A model generated the notes under the pieces. It had not been told where the DNA came from. It saw nothing but the letters and a program-made list of their open reading frames with translations, and did not search any database. Below, piece after piece: positions 13,604 through 26,490 of a DNA stretch of 64,000 bases. Source of the stretch: Hydractinia symbiolongicarpus (taxonomy: Eukaryota > Cnidaria > Hydrozoa > Anthoathecata > Hydractiniidae); contig NC_079885.1 of the NCBI RefSeq assembly GCF_029227915.1, positions 17,867,001 to 17,931,000 of the forward strand. Reading direction: 5' to 3'. Position 1 is the stretch's first letter; each line of letters opens with the position of its first letter. Position numbers and translations under genes: made by a program.

Positions 13604-14965
13604 ATGAATAACATGGTTGCACAAGTCAAGCAAGACGTGTTAACACATATTCCACAACTTACTCAAACCGCTCAACCGCAGCAAGTGCCACAACAACCGC
13701 CCAGGTCGTCCCCTTCCATACCAGCCACCACCACGCTTCATGGGGTTAACATGGATCCTAACCATGTGAAAAGACCGATGAACGCTTTTATGGTACGTTT
13801 GTTGTTTTTTTTTAATCGTCGCTAATAATGTCCACGATATCGACCAATCCTGATTGCGAACAACACTTTATTTATTTGTGGTTTTTTTTATATATATTTT
13901 TTTATTTTTTAGGTATGGTCGCGAGGTAAAAGAAGACAAATGGCCCAAGAAAACCCTCGCATGCATAATTCGGAGATTTCAAAGCGACTTGGGGCAGAGT
14001 GGAAGTGCTTAACGCAGGTCGAGAAGCAACCGTTTATAGGTAAGATAACCATTTTCGTATTTGAAATCGTTCACTGCCTGAGCTTTCTTAACTTGTGTCA
14101 TTTATTTGCTTTGTTGTCGCGTTCTTTAGCCTGGTGAACGAAATATTAGAATTTATTTGTTTACCAACTCCTTCGTCATTGTTGACACAGCTCCGATGAC
14201 AAGTATTTGATTTGCTTATTTGCTTGTTTGATTTAATTAACCGAAGTCATCGTTTTTGTAGATGAAGCGAAACGTCTCCGTGCCGTACACATCCAAGAGC
14301 ACCCCGACTACAAGTACAAACCAAAAAGGCGGAAACCGAAACAGCTAAAAAAAGACCTATACCCGTCATATCCAAATATGAATGCAGGAATGATGCCAGG
14401 TATAGATCCTAAGTACGGCAGCATGGCCTACCAACAATCGATGGGTTATGGAATATCAAGCATTAGTCCCGACATGTACAGCAAAATGAGTCCCGGCTAT
14501 GGTTACCCAGCTGCTATAAGTCCAGGGTATCATCCAGTGATGTACTCAAACTACAGTTTGAGTAGCATGACCCCTTCTCCGACCGCTGGAGGGCGTGGTT
14601 ACACCACAGTCACAATGACTTCGCCCAATGGAACACCTGTTATGACGGACAGCAACGCCAATACGTACCGCCCTGCTACCGACTATATGAACAGTAAGAG
14701 TTACTATAGCAACGTCACTAGTCAATACAGCCCCGTGCCAGCGGCCAGTGCCCCTCAGGTTCATTCACAGGCCAGATACCCTTCCCCTGACGAAAATCGC
14801 CACTCAACGCAAGTCTCAAGTAACGACATCATGTTAACGAAAGCTAATCACGAAAGCACGACGCCACCTACTTATTCGTCGGAAAACACAACACGTCATT
14901 GGCCGCAAACAACGCAACAATCAGATTTATCCAGACCGGTTGCGTACGTGCCAGTTCTATTATGA
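13604..14965 (+). CDS. SoxB: SoxB-group HMG-box transcription factor (3 exons)
   Basis: Join 13604-13792, 13913-14039 and 14262-14965 gives 1020 nt and 339 residues. Introns are short (120 and 222 bp) with GT-AG ends, phase 0 then phase 1. The HMG box spans about residues 51-130. It begins with VKRPMNAFM, continues with [12 protein letters not shown] and [15 protein letters not shown], and ends with [20 protein letters not shown] and a basic tail [12 protein letters not shown]. The [15 protein letters not shown] signature is that of SoxB proteins, which bind AACAAT-type DNA sites in the nucleus and control neural and stem-cell fates. The N-terminus is Gln/Pro-rich. The C-terminus (from about 140) is rich in Ser, Tyr, Pro and Met, like a transactivation region. 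The start codon is the first ATG in frame after an apparent splice acceptor. Both introns interrupt the HMG box, unlike single-exon vertebrate SoxB genes. B1 versus B2 assignment cannot be made here. Confidence 0.95.
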
Positions 14966-16690
14966 TGAATTACTACTACAATTAGGAAACAAAATATATT
15001 TATTTTTATAGAGGTCACCCTTAAGAGTGTTATCATTTTTGTGTTTTTTCCATCTTGCGATAATCAAACTTATGTTACGAAAGGGAAATCAGATTTGCGT
15101 TATCAAGAAGTTTGTACTTTTTAACCCCCCTTGCTCCCATTTTTCTTGCTTCGTGTCAGATACACAGGATATTACAGAGGAGAAATTCTCGCCAAAGGTG
15201 TCAATTTTAGCACGGGAAAGAAAGAAAAACATCGATGAATCTTTTCCCTCCATAATGTGAAAAACATTCTATCCTAACAAGAAATGTTTTGCGTTGAACG
15301 TAAAGTCCAGGTTATACTACATAATAAACGTCCCAATAATACTGTGGTTGCTTTGCATTATTAAAAAAAACAACCTTATATAGATAAGGCCTCAATTTCG
15401 TTGTTTAAGAATACGTTTTTTTTACAAGTAACTTTTATCGATTAAAAAAGCGATGTACACAAGTGTTACGTTTTACTTGTTACCATGGCAATCTCCACAT
15501 CACTTCGTCCATTTCTTATTCACCTTTGATTTAATTTTCATAAATTTATCTTCGTTGAAACGAAGAAAGGTATAGATAAATGTTAGTGTCATTGAGATAC
15601 GATTATTTAACAAAGTATAACTCCGTGTAATATATTCTCATCTTGTTCAATTTAGACAAACGGATAAAATATAAAATTATGAGTAATAAAAACAGTGTTA
15701 TATTTAAGAACGTTAACTTTTTTTTGTGAAAAGGATCAACCTAGAATATTTTTGTGTGCTGCAAATACGGCTTCGTGTAACTCAAATCTGTCTTCATTAC
15801 GGTCAAACATGCTAATAAAAATAGGAGCTGAAGCCTTGCGCATTTTGTCAACGTTAGTCTGACCACTCTAATTATAGTTGTTGTTTTTGTATTTATACTT
15901 AAAAAAGATGTACATAAATATTCACGATTGCTTTTGCAGAGATCATCAGTCAAATGTGAATAAAATAGTTCGCCTAACCGCGCCTTGCTTTTTATGGAAA
16001 TCGCATTTGGGTTTCTATAAAAAACAGAGACCTGGGCAAGAGAATGAGTTTTTAATTGTCGATAATGAGGCTATTAAAAGCATGGCGGTTGACACGCCTA
16101 AAGAAGCATTTATTAACACCATGCAAATTCTTCCCTAATTTGTTATTTATCGGCTTCACTCAATGAAAAGTATTAACAAACAGAAAAATTCAATATTTGT
16201 TTACACCATCTGTTTGGTTAAGCAAGCAAATGTACATTTATTTATCTTCCCTTGTGCACGTGGTATTTGACAAGTCGAAACGAAAACACATGTGTAACAC
16301 CTGATCAATGTGTTGTAACAATGTGTCAAATCACTTTTATAGGACGTGAGAACGCGGTATATCACATCACTGTGTCATTGGCCGCATGTGAAAAATGGGA
16401 CACATTTTAAATCTTGGTGGGAAGTATTATCTAGAAAGCCCAAAAAAATAAACAAGGATAAACAAAAAGACTAATTTAACGAGAAAAGGATAAAATCAAG
16501 GTTAGAAATAATAATATGGTAAAATATGGTCTAATATCAAAAAAAATTATTTACGTTTAAAATTTCCAAACCCACTGAATTTTACAGAGGTGATGTAAAG
16601 GAAAAATTACAAGTAAAAATATGAAGCTAACGCTAAAGGTTATTTTTTTAATTTATCCAGTAATTTTAGTTCTAAGCATTTCCGAATGGA
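14966..16690. other. Sox 3' flank and intergenic sequence
   Basis: AATAAA-type words occur at about 15320, but the 3' end is not defined. A 66-codon stretch that looks moderately protein-like follows a TTTTGCAG acceptor-like site at about 15942 and ends at 16138. I could not assign it to a family, and it may be 3' UTR or chance. Confidence 0.35.
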
Positions 16691-16833
16691 TATTTCTAAG
16701 CTAAAAAAAATTCGTCATATTTACTAATTTTTCTAATTTTTTGGACCACAAGGAAGCATTAAAATTGCAGGTACTCTTCATTTTCTTATAACAAATTGGT
16801 TTGACCGAAAAAGATTTTGTATAAAAGAAGGTA
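16691..16833 (+). repeat. Dispersed repeat, copy A
   Basis: About 140 bp sharing with 18087-18236 the words ACTAATTTTTCTAATTTTTT, ACAAGGAAGCATTA and CTCTTCATTTTCTTATAACA in the same order and strand, with scattered differences. Probably an unclassified mobile-element fragment or an old segmental duplication. Confidence 0.75.
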
Positions 16834-18086
16834 GTTTTTGTACTATTGCTTTGTAAAAGTTATATTCTTCACTTATGTATAAAATGTAGCTATTTTAAAA
16901 TGATGTAAAAAAACTAACAATTTTGGTTCACATTTCATGTAATCTTTGACAGAAAGGAATCCCCCTTCCCCCCCTCCCACCCACATCGCTAAAAAGATGT
17001 ACAAAAAACTGGAAGTCTGTCATTGCAAATTCGTCCCCATGGCTCTTTTCACTTCTTGATATCCGGATGGCAGTGAAAAAACCCAAGGGCACAAGATTGA
17101 CCCTAAAGCGTCCTTTATGTCCAAAATCTGCCTGTTCGTAGAAGAAATATGGAATGACTAAAATAGTGTCAAAACTGAAATTTAAGTCCATAAATTTCCT
17201 CACAAAGCCATTTACTTGCAAAGAAACTTAAATAACGAATTATTTCTGAAAACATATAGGCAACTTATTCAACACTTTTTGGGTCGTAACCGCGTTTACT
17301 TTTATTTTATATTATACAGTGTTTTTACGACCATACAATAGTGCATGTTTCTTTATATACTAAATTATTTATTGCAATGATAAAACTAAAAAAATCGAAA
17401 AGTAATTCGAGCAGACGTAGATAAAACATAACGTGTTAAATTTTTTTTCCAACATTAAGCCAAGTAACAATAGGAACGGAAGCAATTAGCGCGCTAATGT
17501 GCCTGCTAATGTGTTTTAATTTCAGTAAACATCAAATATTGACACTTGCACTTGTGAACTGTTGAAATGTGAGATGAAAAAATGTTTTTATATACGCGAC
17601 AATATAAAACTTGCCTTTTTCCTGGTACTTTGTTGAAACTATTATCTACTTTGTTGAAACTATTATCGGCTTTATTTACTCAATTTATCTACTTTGTTAA
17701 GCAAACCAACCTAAGGTTAAATGCTTTTGTCTCTCAAACAAAAATGGATTATAAAATCAACAAATGGCCCGTAAATATATGCAAAAATATTTTTAGAATG
17801 CATGCGTCAGCAATAATTATGGATGTTTTGTTTTGGCTTTAATAACGCATTGTTAGCAAAATTTTGATATCCTCACCCATCTTATTGTGCGTAGCAGGAC
17901 CCTTTAACCCCTTCTAACGCCTCCCCACCCTCAGCTATTTTAATCAATTTAATGTTTAAAGTTCATTATTTTTTGGTATTAGCAAAACCTTGAATGTTCT
18001 TAACATGTTCTAAAGTTTTGGACTGCTACGTCATTTCATTTTTTTTTATACAAATTATTTAATTTTCTTACACAAAAACAGTAAGT
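16834..18086. other. Intergenic, no gene seen
   Basis: AT-rich sequence with a small C-rich patch (16965-16985). A short duplication of CTTTGTTGAAACTATTATC lies at 17628-17670. No supported exon. Confidence 0.5.
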
Positions 18087-18236
18087 TTATTTCTAACTAA
18101 GCTAAAAAAAAGTAGCTTTACTAATTTTTCTAATTTTTTGAATCACAAGGAAGCATTAGAAATGTAGGGACTCTTCATTTTCTTATAACAGATTGGTTTG
18201 AACAAAAAATTAAAAATTTAGGTGTAAAAGAAGGTA
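18087..18236 (+). repeat. Dispersed repeat, copy B
   Basis: Direct-orientation partner of 16691-16833, about 1.4 kb apart. See that entry for the shared words. Confidence 0.75.
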
Positions 18237-18763
18237 TGTAAAAGTGTTTTAGAAGGCTGTTGATATATCATTCTATTAAAGCTGATATGATACAACGATA
18301 TTAAAATCCATATTGTACTGTATATGTTATATAGCTATGCTCGTTATTTTTATAACAAAATGTTCTTTCTTATTTACATGACCGTCCAATAAAAAAATTA
18401 GTTACTTTAAAAAAAGGTGCAGGAACATCAGATTCACACCCAGCCTGACAATTAATTATGCAATAGTCAATTATTATTGTTCATGCGATTTGCATAAATT
18501 AAATTTTTTATTTTCTCATGACAAATTCTAAATAATAAATATATATTTTTTATTTTCCTCTTATTACTATGCGCATGTTAAACTTAAGAACAAACACTAA
18601 AAATAGTTCGGTGTTATTATTAAAAAATAATGTCCGATACATAGTCAAACAAAGCGGGTTAAGTTTCTTTTATCTTTTCAACAATTTAATCAGTAGCTTC
18701 TGTTCACTGCAAACCGCTTTTCTTTCTATACACCGCTTTGTTTGTTTGTTTTGTTTCTGTACA

Positions 18764-18806
18764 TATTTATTATTATTATTACTATTATTATTATTATTAT
18801 TATTAT
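18764..18806. repeat. (TTA)n microsatellite, imperfect
   Basis: About 14 TTA units with one ACT interruption. Unlike the tract at 9881, it has no satellite sequence next to it. Confidence 0.9.
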
Positions 18807-20184
18807 ACATGCATCGTGAAACATTAAAATATAAATAATGAAATTGTAAAAAATGTGGCACAAACGTTTTTTACAATAACCGCCTGAAAGAAAAATGTGC
18901 CTTGAAAAAAAAGTCTGATTAAAAAATATGGGAAACTCAGTAAATTTAAAATAACCGCTCTATCTTTGAATGACAGCCCCACCCTCTGAGTCATTCAATC
19001 CTTCTGAACTGATGGTAAAAGTGATTGTCATGCTTATTGTACCAATGATATAGAAATGTAGTATGAAGAAGACCTGAGGACGAGGTTGTTCTAAAATTAT
19101 TTTAAAAAGTAATCTGTCACGTATAATACCCATCACTATCTTAATAAGATGATCACGTGGTTACGTGGTTACGTGGTTTACTGCAAAAGTTGCGATATTT
19201 GCATTGTGCATTTGCAGGGAATCTTTATTTAAATCATAAATTGTGTCAAACTTTTTTTGTCATACTTTCAACTAATTTTAAGGCTTCTTGCAGCTATTAA
19301 AGGGCGCCAAGATGAACATTTGCAGTTATTATAGTGCGCCAAGATAAGCAAATTTTCTTTTAATCGACCGCCTGAGGGCAGTCCGTGGTTTGGGCCGCTT
19401 TCCCCACTCTTTAACTTTGCACGCTGTTTCGGTGCCATTTTATCTATTGCTTTCGCAAGGCAAAAACAACGGTACTCTTGGATGAGACGATCATTTTCAC
19501 TCACTCAGACATATATATTTCAGATGACTATCTCCATCAGTCGCTACGTAGGGACGAGTTCTTGACAATGGTGCCTTGTTTGTATTGGCGAAAGTAACAC
19601 AGTGAAGCAGCTCAAACCACTCAAAACTAGTTTTATTTTACGTATTTTACATCAAATTGGTAGAAAAAATTGAAAATCCCTTTTTATTTCACAGGAACAT
19701 TCACGGAGGTCAAATAATTCGTTTGTTTCTTCTTAAAAATTTAAACTTTATGTTATCAATATGTATTTTTTGTCAAATTAAAAGTTCAGAAGAAGAAGTA
19801 ATGTTACAAAATTATTTTAAGTAACATAATGTTGAAAGTCATGGCGGGTGTGAACTTACGTGAAATGATTTTTTTACCGTGCGATCTTATTTCATACAAC
19901 AAATTATGGCAAATAACTTTTACATCTCTCCGCCTTTTTTTCTTTTGCATTATTCTTCGTAATATTATTAAAAAAAGCAATAAAGCTTTGCTTCGTTAAA
20001 ATTAATTTTGCTACGAAAAAGTAAGATGGAACATCTTTTAGTGGCTACATACTTTCTCTTTATTTACAAGGATCGATATGGAACGATGTTCCTGCCTTTT
20101 GCTTAAAATCATTCGATTTGTCAATTCAATGATGCACTTAATTGCTTCAATTATGACAAACAGCTTTTCGATTATGTAATATGA
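18807..20184. other. Intergenic, no gene seen
   Basis: Contains a triple ACGTGGTTAC-type repeat (19152-19178) and a degenerate ~35 bp duplication with the word GCGCCAAGAT (19297-19360). A minus-strand open frame of 78 codons at 19268-19504 has no recognisable family and no initiation or splice support, so it is not called. Confidence 0.4.
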
Positions 20185-20280
20185 CTATTTATTTATTTAC
20201 TTATTTATTTATTTATTTATTTATTTATTCATTCATTCATTCATTCATTCATTCATTCATTCATTCATTCATTCATTCAT

Positions 20281-20311
<31 letters not shown>

Positions 20312-20395
20312 TCTATTTTTATATTTATTTATTTATTTACTTATTTATTTATTTATTTATTCATTTATTTATTTTTATATATTCATGTATTAGTA
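20185..20395. repeat. (TTTA)n/(TTCA)n compound microsatellite
   Basis: About 210 bp of TTTA units with a central block of roughly 14 TTCA units, flanked on both sides by TTTA. The pure central block suggests a point mutation followed by expansion. Confidence 0.95.
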
Positions 20396-20567
20396 AAAAC
20401 TAATATAAACCAATTATTAAAAACTAAAAAGTATTAAAATTATAAAACGTTCAGAATAATTGTCAATACGAACACTGCCAATATATTCTCGTGTTTCGTA
20501 CCAAGGCTTCAAACATATTCAAAGAGGACGCCTTTTTTAGGGACCCTAATAAGTGAATCCACGCCAT

Positions 20568-21454
20568 ATCCTAGGTGTAGTATATCACTTTGTAAGCCCG
20601 TCGCATTTTGTAACCCATTTTGTCGCACTTTGTAATCCCATAGCACTTTGCTATCCCAAACCTATCGCACTTTGTAATCCTTTCATGTCGCACTTTGTAA
20701 TCCCATCGCACTTTGTAACCCTTTTTGTCGCACTTTGTAACCCTTTTTGTCGCACTTTGTAACCCTTTTTGTCGCACTTTGTAATTCCAAACTTATCGCA
20801 GTTTATAATCTTTTTATGTCGCACTTTGTTAGCCCATCGCATTTTGTAACCTATTTTGTCGCACGTTGTAATCCCATTAAATATTCCTCTTGTACAGGAT
20901 GACAGTTACAGCTACACGTCGATTTGTTCATAGCTGATGTTTTCCAAAAAGACAAAGTTATTTAAGTTATTTACAATAAACTTCTAGACAGACTTGTTTA
21001 AAAAGTAAAACAGATTTGAGACTTTACGAAAAACTTGTCTGAAGACGACTTAATGCAAAACATTGTCTTAAGTAAGGTATAGACAAACTTCGACAAGAAT
21101 TAATTCATGTTTAAAAAAAGATGTGCAACAAATATTAATGTGAAAAAAAATAGAAAAGAACAACACAGTGACTAAAAAAGAATATCAGATAAATGTACCT
21201 GGCAGAAAAATACAAGATATTATTCTGAAAGTGGAATAATAGAACTTTCTTCTTTATATGCACTAAATGCCCAGTATTTATACGTTTCTTTAGCTTAGAA
21301 GTATTAGAAGAAAAAGTATTCACTAAAAAAGTAAAAAAAAAATCTTATGTTCATTATTTTTTAGGGATTACAAAGTGTGGCTTGGTTGGATTACAAAGAG
21401 CGACAGGATTACAAAATGCGATGGGATTACAAAGTGATAGACTACACTAAGGAT
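20568..21454. mobile_element. Non-autonomous inverted-repeat element with tandem-repeat termini
   Basis: The left end starts ATCCTAGGTGTAG and then runs TATCACTTTGTAAGCCC and GTCGCATTTTGTAA. The right end is the reverse complement with a few differences and finishes CTACACTAAGGAT. Inside the left end the terminus passes into about 14 degenerate ~20 bp units of the type CGCACTTTGTAATCCC (to about 20875). The right end has about four inverted units (21363-21440). The ~490 bp centre has no coding capacity. Elements with long repeat-filled inverted termini resemble Foldback or MULE-type MITEs. No convincing target-site duplication was seen beyond a possible AT dinucleotide. Confidence 0.75.
20998..21109 (+). 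repeat. Dispersed repeat inside the element, partner of 25239-25354
   Basis: About 112 bp containing AAAACAGATTTGAGACTTTA, GAAGACGACTTAATGCAAAA and CTTAAGTAAGGTATAGACAA. The reverse complement, nearly identical, lies 4.1 kb to the right. Confidence 0.9.
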
Positions 21455-21520
21455 TCTAACACAGACTTCTCTCCTGAGCTCAAAAGAATGGGACAGTTTT
21501 ATCAAACGTAGACCGTAGAT

Positions 21521-21650
21521 CATCATCATCATCATCATGATGATGATGATGATCATCATCATCATGATCATCATCATGATGATGATGATGATGATGATGA
21601 TGATCATGATGATAATGATCATCATCATGATCATCATTATTATCGTATAA
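21521..21650. repeat. Strand-switching (CAT)n/(ATG)n microsatellite
   Basis: Blocks of CAT alternate with blocks of ATG at least six times over 130 bp, with GATC at several junctions. Each junction is a small palindrome. The Asp/His and Met/Ile open frames across it are artefacts. Confidence 0.93.
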
Positions 21651-21979
21651 TATAACAGAGAAAATAGTACCTAAAATATTCAATTTCGTTGAACTAGTAG
21701 CGGGACCGAAGGACTTGACGTCATTATAGCAGAGAAAGATTGTTAAATTTGGTTTAAAAGATATAAAACTATCCGCTGGCATTCTCTTAATTTTACTAAC
21801 ATTAGTCGGCAAAAAGTGGCCTTTTTAGTGAAGTTCAGGCGTGTGTGATGTTTATGATATATTTATCACAGTGGACTCAAATTATCTGTTCATTATCCAG
21901 TGGATTCAAAGTTCTCCACCATTTTGATTTGGAACAAAAATTGATGTTGTTGTTTTCTCCGACCTATGAGCCCTTAAGG

Positions 21980-22345
21980 GAAGAAAAGTTTGCGCAACAA
22001 AAGTTTGCGGAATTAAAGATTGCGAATTCATGGTCAAAAAAGTTAGTAAATTGCGGAACTAAAGATTGCGAATCTCATATTTTGTGTCAAGAAATTACAG
22101 AATTTAAAATTGCTAATTGAAGCATTGATCCATGAATTTTTAAAAAAAATTGCTTGATAATTTTTTTCATCTTGGTTAGACATTCTTATAGCAAAACAAC
22201 GACAGAAATAACTCTTTTTCTGGGAAATCGACAAAGTTGGATTGCTAATTTTATTTTTTTCTTGAAATTGCGTAGAAAAGATTGCGAATTGCGTTACTTT
22301 TTCAAGAATTGTGGAAGAAAGGATTGCAAATTGCAATTTTTTTAG
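21980..22345. repeat. Degenerate short repeats with an AAAGATTGCGAATT core
   Basis: The word AAAGATTGCGAAT and close variants (AAGTTTGCGGAATTAAAG, AAAGGATTGCAAATT) recur about seven times over 365 bp at irregular spacing. No coding role is supported, although open frames exist on both strands. Confidence 0.6.
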
Positions 22346-24287
<1,942 letters not shown>

Positions 24288-25238
24288 AATTTTTTGTTTG
24301 GAAATATAGTATAGCAAACCACGCCAATATGTGAGTTTAAATTAATTAATTTAAATTTTATCATGCTGTTGGTGCACAATAATTTAAGACGTTCTATGTA
24401 TTGTCCTTTACCCGATCCGTGCACAAATAAAAGCTGTCTTTATTAACTCCATTTTTCATCCTAAAATCCCTTTGAATTACCAAAAAGCCGGATTAATCGA
24501 ATTGTCGTTTAGTTGAACACTTTACGTTTTCCTTACTATACTATATACGCAATTTCTGAACAGACTGTTACCTTGCATGTAAAAGGTTATCAAGTTAGAC
24601 TTATATTTTAACTCGTTTGAAAATTCAACAGCTTTTTATTAAAACGCGCGTTTCTTTTCAAACTACGTGGTAAAAGAAACGAAGCTTTTAAAAAAATACA
24701 GATCAAATTATGGAATAAAAAATCAATTCACTTCATATAAATGTTGAAATTACACGGTGTCGCATCACCACAGCATAAGCGTACACTATACGTATAGGTT
24801 AGGCATATATTTGTCTTGCTTATTATCGTCTGTAGCTTTTAGAGGTCAACCATGTCCTTGATACATTTTATGGTACGAGTCAACGTCTTTTGATAGGCGA
24901 GGTTTTAAAATTAATCTACCTCTCTAAAAAGATAAACTCATATGTCATATAAAATAAAATCATATAAAATCATAAATCATGACACCAACCAATTATAACA
25001 TTAAAGCTACATTCACACCCTTACATAAAAATTATTTACATGTGCATGTGGCTTAGCAGATGACATTTCGTAAGGATGAGAGAAATATATTTTATGTTTT
25101 TTTTTTCAGGAATAGATGAAATAACATCATAACAAAACCTCAACATAGCTGGTATTTTATACATTTTTCTATAGCTGACGGCATTTCAACGTTCCAAGAC
25201 TGACCTCTTTATAACAGACACGCCAAACAATGCGTCAT
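24288..25238. other. Intergenic, no gene seen
   Basis: AT-rich sequence without recognisable coding signal. Confidence 0.45.
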
Positions 25239-25354
25239 ATGAATTAATTCTTGTCGAAGTTTGTCTATACCTTACTTAAGACAATGTTTTGCATTAAGTC
25301 GTCTTCAGACAAAAAAGTTTTTCGTAAAGTCTCAAATCTGTTTTACTTTTTAAA
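25239..25354 (-). repeat. Inverted partner of the repeat at 20998-21109
   Basis: Nearly identical reverse complement of 20998-21109, without the tandem-repeat termini that surround the other copy. It may be the internal remnant of a second element. Confidence 0.9.
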
Positions 25355-26490
25355 TAAAATATGAAATCTACAATATATTATTTTTAGGGTATTCCTTCTC
25401 GCAAAATCGGCCTCTCGACACACTTTATGGTCGATTTCTCTTTACCTTAATACTCCGGAGCAGGTTTTCAAAGCAATGTAAGTTAATTTGGGAAGAAGAT
25501 TTATGCAACGAACATCTCTTTGTTCCGGACATGTTTTAAGCCATGATAGAGTGAACTATAGAGAAGTTTCACTGCACTTAAATTCTCAGCGGAAAACTAA
25601 GCCGATAAATTTTTTTCGGAAAGCAGAATGCAGTGCAAGATGTACTAAAAGACTCAAAATATTACTTTCATAATATGCGCATTTGGAAAAGCTTATGAAA
25701 TTACCCACTTTCTATAAAACACTTGAGACGCACCGACATACTTCATAGAGCCTGAAGTTCGAGATTAAACCAACAATCGGGCAAATTCAAGGGAGAAATT
25801 GATCGGCACTTGTCACAAGGACTTTTTTGCATTTTGACAGAGAATTTAACAATACATACGAAAATCGACAACAACTCACATCATCACACGACATGTTAAA
25901 ATCTTCCAGTATTTTTCTTGATCTAGCTAAAATTCTACAAGCTGGTTAAGGTAGCATACGAATCTCCGTGCACACATGAAGAATATCGAACGTAACCCAT
26001 CGTATCTCAATAAAGTTTCTGATAATTTCCTACAAAATGGATCGAATTTTGAACATCTTGTCTAATTATGCACTCATACGGAAATCTATTATGTCAAAAT
26101 GAACTCACTTCTGTGAACAGACACCTGTTAGTTTTTATATCTGGTTTCAAGTGGAAAAGGATACATATTTTGTGCAACTATGCGTTTATGAGCACCAAAC
26201 AAAAATAAGATGATTAATATACACAAATTAAGAGCGAATAATCTATGATTAACCAATGAACTAAGAAATGAAATCTAAAAGAAAGAAAAAATATCATAAC
26301 TTATTTTAGTAATTACAGTGCACTTTCTCAACTGATAAAAATTCTACATTTACAACAGCCAACATAATTCAAAATCTTTCAAAACTAAAGTTCTGAAACC
26401 TTGCAAGTTATTGTTCGTTAAAAGAAATATGTATCACTGGGTTTAACTGCTTTACTAAAGCAGAACTAAAAATACAGGTTCCATCTATAC
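25355..26490. other. Downstream of the visible CNEP1R1 exons; no further exon found
   Basis: The next exon of the minus-strand CNEP1R1 gene should start in phase 0 and encode a second membrane segment. Every AG-GTN acceptor I checked here gave a frame that closes or does not match. Confidence 0.4.

Noticed and set aside
19268-19504. 78-codon minus-strand open frame
   Set aside because: No family resemblance, and it overlaps a degenerate duplication.
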